A stretch of 17,739 nucleotides of DNA from Site-B1 sp963722665 (GTDB taxonomy: Bacteria > Bacteroidota > Bacteroidia > Flavobacteriales > Flavobacteriaceae), in NCBI GenBank assembly GCA_963722665.1, contig CAVRNW010000031.1, forward strand, positions 1-17,739, written 5' to 3'. The position numbers were made by a program, and so were the translations under genes. This document shows, one piece after another, positions 14,070 through 17,739 of the stretch. A model generated the notes under the pieces. It did no database searches. It had not been told where the DNA came from and worked only from the letters and a program-made list of their open reading frames with translations. Positions within the stretch are counted from its first letter, which is position 1; each line of letters starts with the position of its first letter.

Positions 14070-14098
14070 CAAAGTAAAAAATATCTTATGAGTACCAA
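14070..14098 (-). promoter_or_regulatory. Promoter of the kinase-recQ-fmt operon
   Basis: On the minus strand TTG (14098-14096), 19 nt, then TACTTTG (14076-14070) resembles the Bacteroidota promoter with one base fewer in the -7 box. The predicted start is near 14066. The -33 part lies inside the first codons of the divergent DUF493 gene, and the -7 box abuts a + strand TATATTTA (14062-14069) that could serve that gene. Confidence 0.5.
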
Positions 14099-14381
14099 CA
14101 ATAATAAAGACGCTTTTTATAAAAAGTTACGACAACAGTTAATTGATACGAGTCTGTGGCCGAGTATTTATCTTTATAAATTTATAATAAAATCCGATCA
14201 GGAAAAGATCATTCAAATTGAAGAACTTTTTGATAATATGGGAGCAGTGATCAACACCATAAAATCCAAAAACGGCAAGTATACAAGTGTATCAGTAAAT
14301 GTCAAGATGAAAAATCCTGATGCCGTCATAGCAAAATACCGTGAAATCGAGTATAATATTGAAGGCGTAATTTCGTTATAA
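14088..14381 (+). CDS. DUF493 family protein
   Basis: The 97-residue protein matches the small DUF493 (YbeD-like, PF04359) family with an ACT-like alpha/beta fold: FYKKLRQQLIDTSLWPSIYLYKFIIKS, an EKIIQIEELFD helix, then SKNGKYTSVSVNVKMKNPDAVIAKYREI. E. coli YbeD is thought to be a regulatory ACT-like protein, but its role is not settled. The ATG at 14088 is the first in frame. The product is cytoplasmic with no signal peptide. It is divergent from the kinase operon with an 80-nt spacer; its likely -7 (TATATTTA) lacks the final G of the consensus. It is followed by the DUF4290 gene after 89 nt containing another promoter box, so the two are probably separate transcripts. Confidence 0.85.
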   Translation: MSTNNNKDAFYKKLRQQLIDTSLWPSIYLYKFIIKSDQEKIIQIEELFDNMGAVINTIKSKNGKYTSVSVNVKMKNPDAVIAKYREIEYNIEGVISL

Positions 14382-14408
14382 TTTAGAGGCTTAGTTGTAA
14401 TTTTTTTG

Positions 14409-14415
14409 TACTTTG
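14409..14415 (+). promoter_or_regulatory. -7 element upstream of the DUF4290 gene
   Basis: TACTTTG, followed by CGC, fits a shortened TAnTTTG form of the Bacteroidota -7 box. The predicted start near 14419 gives a leader of about 50 nt to the TTG start codon. No clear TTTG is found at the right distance upstream. Confidence 0.45.
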
Positions 14416-14470
14416 CGCAAGTAAGAATACTTCAAGCATTTATTATATAATTCTACACATAAATTTTATT

Positions 14471-15103
14471 TTGATAGACGATTTAGAATACAACACCGAA
14501 CGGGAACATTTAATAATTCCTGAATATGGCAGGCATATTCAAAAAATGATCAATTACGCCAAATCCAGAGAGACCAAGGAGGAGCGCAATAAGTTGGCAA
14601 AGGCCATAATTTCTGTGATGGGGAATTTGCAGCCTCATTTGCGCGATGTATCAGATTTTCAGCATAAACTTTGGGATCAGCTATTTATTATGTCCAATTT
14701 TGAATTGGATGCCGAATCACCTTATGAAATACCTTCAAAGGAATTATTAATGGAGGGTCCGGAGTCTTTAGAATATCCGCAAAACCATCCTAAATACAGA
14801 TTCTATGGTAATAACATCAAGACCATGATTGATGTTTGTAATACCTGGGAAGAAGGTGAAATGAAGGAAGCCTTGAAATATACCATTGCCAACCATATGA
14901 AGAAATGTTTTCTTAACTGGAATAAGGACACGGTTGAAGATGATGTGATCTACAATCATCTTATTGAATTGTCTGATGGTAAAATCGACTTGAAGAATTC
15001 TGATGAAGATCTCTCAGATTCAACTAGTCTAATGAGGAGTAAGAAAAAATTTGCTAGTAAAAAGGTAACTAAGAAGTCCAACAAATACAAAAAACGTTAC
15101 TAA
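14471..15103 (+). CDS. DUF4290 domain-containing protein
   Basis: The 210-residue protein belongs to a family (PF14123) known essentially only from Bacteroidota, with no assigned function. The conserved block LEYNTEREHLIIPEYGRHIQKMINYA (5-30) and GNLQPHLRDVSDFQHKLWDQLFIMS (about 51-75), then YGNNIKTMIDVC and ANHMKKCFLNWNKDTVEDDVI, are typical. It is mostly alpha-helical, with no membrane segment. The C-terminal 40 residues are serine- and lysine-rich (SKKKFASKKVTKKSNKYKKR) and probably disordered; they may contact nucleic acid or another acidic partner. The start is TTG: no ATG exists upstream in frame and the family begins just before LEYNT. The gene is 22 nt upstream of murA on the same strand, so the two are likely co-transcribed. 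Confidence 0.88.
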   Translation: MIDDLEYNTEREHLIIPEYGRHIQKMINYAKSRETKEERNKLAKAIISVMGNLQPHLRDVSDFQHKLWDQLFIMSNFELDAESPYEIPSKELLMEGPESLEYPQNHPKYRFYGNNIKTMIDVCNTWEEGEMKEALKYTIANHMKKCFLNWNKDTVEDDVIYNHLIELSDGKIDLKNSDEDLSDSTSLMRSKKKFASKKVTKKSNKYKKRY

Positions 15104-15125
15104 TAAATAACAGTCTTATATCTCT

Positions 15126-16433
15126 ATGAAAACCTTTAAGATTGAAGGTGGTCACCAACTAAAGGGTGAGATCCAACCTCAAGGGGCCAAAAATGAGGCC
15201 TTACAAATTTTATGCGCCGTTCTTCTAACTCCGGAAAAAGTTACAGTCCACAACATTCCTGACATCGTAGATGTTAACAAGCTTATTACTTTACTGAAAC
15301 ATTTAGGAGTAAAAGTAAAAAAACTAGCCAAAGGTTCTTTTGAATTTCAAGCAGATCAAATCGATTTGGACTATTTGGAATCTGATGCTTTTAAAATAGA
15401 AGGAAGAGGACTTCGAGGTTCTATTATGATCGTTGGCCCACTTTTAGCAAGGTTTGGAAAAGGATATATCCCGAAACCGGGAGGAGATAAAATAGGACGT
15501 AGACGTCTGGATACACACTTTGAAGGCTTTGTTAACCTGGGTGCCAGGTTTAGGTATAATACCGAAGATACCTTTTATGGAGTAGAAGCCAAAGAACTGA
15601 AAGGCACCTATATGCTTCTGGATGAAGCTTCAGTTACCGGAACTGCTAATATTGTTATGGCTGCTGTTTTAGCCAAAGGTAAAACAAGTATCTATAATGC
15701 GGCCTGCGAACCATATTTGCAACAGCTTTGTAAAATGCTGAACAGAATGGGAGCAAAAATCACAGGTATTGGCTCCAATTTTTTACATATTGAGGGTGTT
15801 AAAGAACTAAAAGGCACTACACATACTATGTTGCCTGATATGATCGAAATAGGCAGCTGGATAGGTCTTGCTGCAATTACTCGCAGTGAATTGACCATAA
15901 AAAATGTGAGCTGGGACGATCTTGGACAGATCCCGAATGTTTTTAGAAAATTAGGGATAACCGTTGAACGTAAAGGAGATGACATTCATATTCCTGAACA
16001 TAAGAATGGTTATGAGATACAGAATTATATTGACGGTTCTATTTTGTCAGTGGCTGATGCTCCATGGCCTGGGTTTACACCCGATCTGTTGAGTATCGTT
16101 TTAGTTGTTGCCACTCAGGCAAAGGGAGAAGTGCTGGTTCATCAAAAGATGTTTGAGAGCCGTTTGTTCTTCGTTGATAAATTGTTGGACATGGGGGCAA
16201 AGATCATTCTTTGTGATCCGCACAGAGCGACCGTCATTGGTCATGATTTTAAATCGACTTTAAAAGCAACCACTATGACCTCGCCGGATATTAGAGCCGG
16301 AGTTTCATTGTTAATTGCCGCCTTATCAGCTGATGGGGTTTCTACCATACATAATATAGAACAGATAGATCGAGGTTACGAAAACATTGATGAACGTCTG
16401 CGAGCTATCGGCGCTAAAATAGAAAGGGTATAA
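15126..16433 (+). CDS. murA: UDP-N-acetylglucosamine 1-carboxyvinyltransferase (MurA)
   Basis: MurA transfers enolpyruvate from PEP to UDP-GlcNAc, the first committed step of peptidoglycan synthesis. The 435-residue protein has the two-lobed EPSP-synthase fold: GAKNEAL with Lys22-Asn23, GPLLARFGKG (104-113), the active-site loop PGGDKIGRRRLDTH, TGTANIVMAAVLAKG (171-185), the general-base aspartate in WPGFTPDLLS (Asp320, equivalent to E. coli Asp305), and the C-terminal QIDRGYENIDERLRAIGA. The loop residue equivalent to E. coli Cys115 is Asp121. That cysteine is the site fosfomycin alkylates, and Asp at this site keeps activity while giving resistance in the MurA enzymes where it has been studied. 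The ATG at 15126 is family-typical. It converges on the photolyase gene with only 12 nt between stops. Confidence 0.96.
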   Translation: MKTFKIEGGHQLKGEIQPQGAKNEALQILCAVLLTPEKVTVHNIPDIVDVNKLITLLKHLGVKVKKLAKGSFEFQADQIDLDYLESDAFKIEGRGLRGSIMIVGPLLARFGKGYIPKPGGDKIGRRRLDTHFEGFVNLGARFRYNTEDTFYGVEAKELKGTYMLLDEASVTGTANIVMAAVLAKGKTSIYNAACEPYLQQLCKMLNRMGAKITGIGSNFLHIEGVKELKGTTHTMLPDMIEIGSWIGLAAITRSELTIKNVSWDDLGQIPNVFRKLGITVERKGDDIHIPEHKNGYEIQNYIDGSILSVADAPWPGFTPDLLSIVLVVATQAKGEVLVHQKMFESRLFFVDKLLDMGAKIILCDPHRATVIGHDFKSTLKATTMTSPDIRAGVSLLIAALSADGVSTIHNIEQIDRGYENIDERLRAIGAKIERV

Positions 16434-16445
16434 ATAATAAGTTTA

Positions 16446-17739
16446 TTAGGTTAAAGCAGACTTATAGGTGTCCAAACAGCGCTCTCTAGCAGTCTTATGA
16501 TCCACAATTGGGTTAGGGTAGGTGAGTTCCTGATAATCCGGAACCCAAGTCTTGATATACTTATGTTCCTTATCAAATTTCTGAATTTGAGTGGTTGGAT
16601 TGAATATCCTGAAATAAGGTGCTGCATCAACACCACTTCCTGCAACCCATTGCCAGTTTCCAATATTACTGGCCATTTCATAGTCATGCAATTTTTCAGC
16701 AAAGTAGGCTTCTCCCCAGCGCCAATCAATCAACAGATGCTTGCATAAAAAACTACCAACAAGCATGCGTACTCTGTTATGCATAAATCCGGTTTCATTC
16801 AATTGTCTCATTCCGGCATCTACCAGAGGATATCCCGTTTCACCATCACACCATTTTTTAAACTCTATTTCATTATTCCTCCATTCTATCCGGTCATATT
16901 GTGGTTTGAAACTATTGTTTACTGTATGTGGAAAATGCCACAAGATCTGCATAAAGAATTCTCGCCAGATCAGCTCTTTTAAAAAGGTTATATTCTTATG
17001 TTTTGATGCCTTTTCAACAACTTTTCTAATGCTAACAGTACCAAATCTTAGATGAGGTCCAATTCTGGATGTGGATTCCTGTGCCGGAAAATTTCTCGTA
17101 GCTTCATAATCATCGATAATTGAATCACCAATATTGTAATTTTTTATCTTAATTGATGATGGTTTAAAACCAATGTCCTTCAAGGAAAGAAATGGAAGAT
17201 CTTGTGATTTAACAGTATTATCCAAGAAATCTTCAGAAGGGTAGAACGTTAACCCATCCATTTTAAAATGTTCCAGCCATATTTTTGAATACGGTGTATA
17301 GACTTTATAAGGTAAACCGTCCTGCTTGACAACCTCATTTCGTTCATAAATAACATGATCCTTGTATGTATTAAAAGTAATATTTTTATCAGACAAAAGT
17401 GATTCTATTTCCTTGTCTCTGGAAATGGCATAAGGCTCATAATCGTGATTGGTATAAACCTCTTTGATGTCAAATTGAGCCAATAGTTTTTTAAATACCT
17501 CGAGAGGTTTACCACTGTAAACTGCAATGCTGCTACCAATTTTTTTTAGTTTTTTCTGAATTTGAAGTAACTGCTCGTGAATAAAGGACACGCGACTATC
17601 ATCCTTAGGTAATCTTTCTAAAATATCTGTATCGAAAATAAATATAGGTAAGACCGGATAATCTGAATTCAAGGCATGGAACAATCCTGCATTATCATTT
17701 AAACGAAGGTCGCGTCGGAACCAAAAAATTGAAACAGGT
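16446..17739 (-). CDS. phrB: Deoxyribodipyrimidine photolyase, class I (5'-partial)
   Basis: Photolyase uses blue light and FADH- to split cyclobutane pyrimidine dimers. The frame is open to the right edge and reads PVSIFWFRRDLRLNDNAG there, so the true start lies a few codons outside the window; a TTG start at 17684 would cut into this conserved motif. The N-terminal Rossmann (antenna) domain includes FIFDTDIL and VYTNHDYEPYA. The FAD domain shows TSRIGPHLRFGTVSIR, WREFFMQILWHFPH, GYPLVDAGMRQL, MHNRVRM, and NWQWVAGSGVDAAPYFRIF. The tryptophans corresponding to the E. coli electron-transfer chain are present (KWCDGETGY, DWRWGE and NWQW), and TQIQKFD follows. These favour an active CPD photolyase over a cryptochrome, but a (6-4) or cryptochrome role is not formally excluded. 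No terminator is evident between it and murA. Confidence 0.94.
   Translation of the reverse strand, partial: PVSIFWFRRDLRLNDNAGLFHALNSDYPVLPIFIFDTDILERLPKDDSRVSFIHEQLLQIQKKLKKIGSSIAVYSGKPLEVFKKLLAQFDIKEVYTNHDYEPYAISRDKEIESLLSDKNITFNTYKDHVIYERNEVVKQDGLPYKVYTPYSKIWLEHFKMDGLTFYPSEDFLDNTVKSQDLPFLSLKDIGFKPSSIKIKNYNIGDSIIDDYEATRNFPAQESTSRIGPHLRFGTVSIRKVVEKASKHKNITFLKELIWREFFMQILWHFPHTVNNSFKPQYDRIEWRNNEIEFKKWCDGETGYPLVDAGMRQLNETGFMHNRVRMLVGSFLCKHLLIDWRWGEAYFAEKLHDYEMASNIGNWQWVAGSGVDAAPYFRIFNPTTQIQKFDKEHKYIKTWVPDYQELTYPNPIVDHKTARERCLDTYKSALT

Noticed and set aside
17684..17684. TTG at 17684 as start of the photolyase
   Set aside because: The frame stays open to the window edge and encodes the conserved FWFRRDLRLNDN motif, so the gene is cut by the window.
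1..17739. CRISPR array, phage genes, toxin-antitoxin, restriction or other defence genes
   Set aside because: No regularly spaced repeats, integrase, capsid, Cas, nuclease or toxin-like proteins were recognised on either strand.

Overview
The window reads as chromosome of a member of the Bacteroidota, most likely class Flavobacteriia. The DNA is AT-rich. Promoters that can be recognised are of the Bacteroidota type (TAnnTTTG near -7, sometimes TTTG near -33) and Shine-Dalgarno sequences are nearly absent. The gene content fits too: a DUF4290 protein, a small START-like protein, the block pabC/yqgE/HU/fmt/recQ, and an aspartate-ammonia ligase type of asparagine synthetase. No phage, plasmid, CRISPR array or insertion sequence was seen.

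Region 1 (1-5201) is metabolic. From left to right it holds the 3' part of a P-loop protein of the cyclic 2,3-diphosphoglycerate synthetase-like type (+), asnA (-), a class PPK2 polyphosphate kinase (+), and the cysteine pair cysM and serine O-acetyltransferase (-). The P-loop gene, asnA and cysM are each broken by single-base indels although the residues around the breaks stay well conserved. The P-loop gene alone has about nine indels in 1.2 kb. Indels without protein decay point to a poor consensus sequence near a contig end rather than to real gene death, but the window alone cannot settle this.

Region 2 (5387-7922) is a very AT-rich islet of three acyl/aminoacyl-transferase-like genes on the minus strand: one intact GNAT_6-like gene, one broken FemAB-like gene with part of its middle missing, and the C-terminal remnant of a third GNAT protein. 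The remnant stops at the terminator of an elongator tRNA-Met (7968-8041). This looks like a variable, partly decayed islet, perhaps from a surface polysaccharide or cell-envelope locus, next to a tRNA.

Region 3 (8166-17739) is a tidy core-genome block with every reading frame open. It contains a START-like protein and a class IV aminotransferase (+); YqgE/AlgH, HU, and the translationally coupled operon P-loop kinase > recQ > fmt (-); then a DUF493 protein, a DUF4290 protein and murA (+); and a class I photolyase (-) whose first few codons lie beyond the right edge. MurA carries Asp in place of the fosfomycin-reactive Cys.

The genes serve amino-acid supply (Asn, Cys), polyphosphate energy metabolism, folate or amino-acid transamination, translation start (fmt), genome upkeep (HU, RecQ, photolyase) and peptidoglycan synthesis (MurA). 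I found no clear undescribed system. The items most worth checking are the MurA residue change, the terminator-like leader abutting the pabC start, the unusual RecQ architecture, the acyltransferase islet at the tRNA, and the indel cluster.
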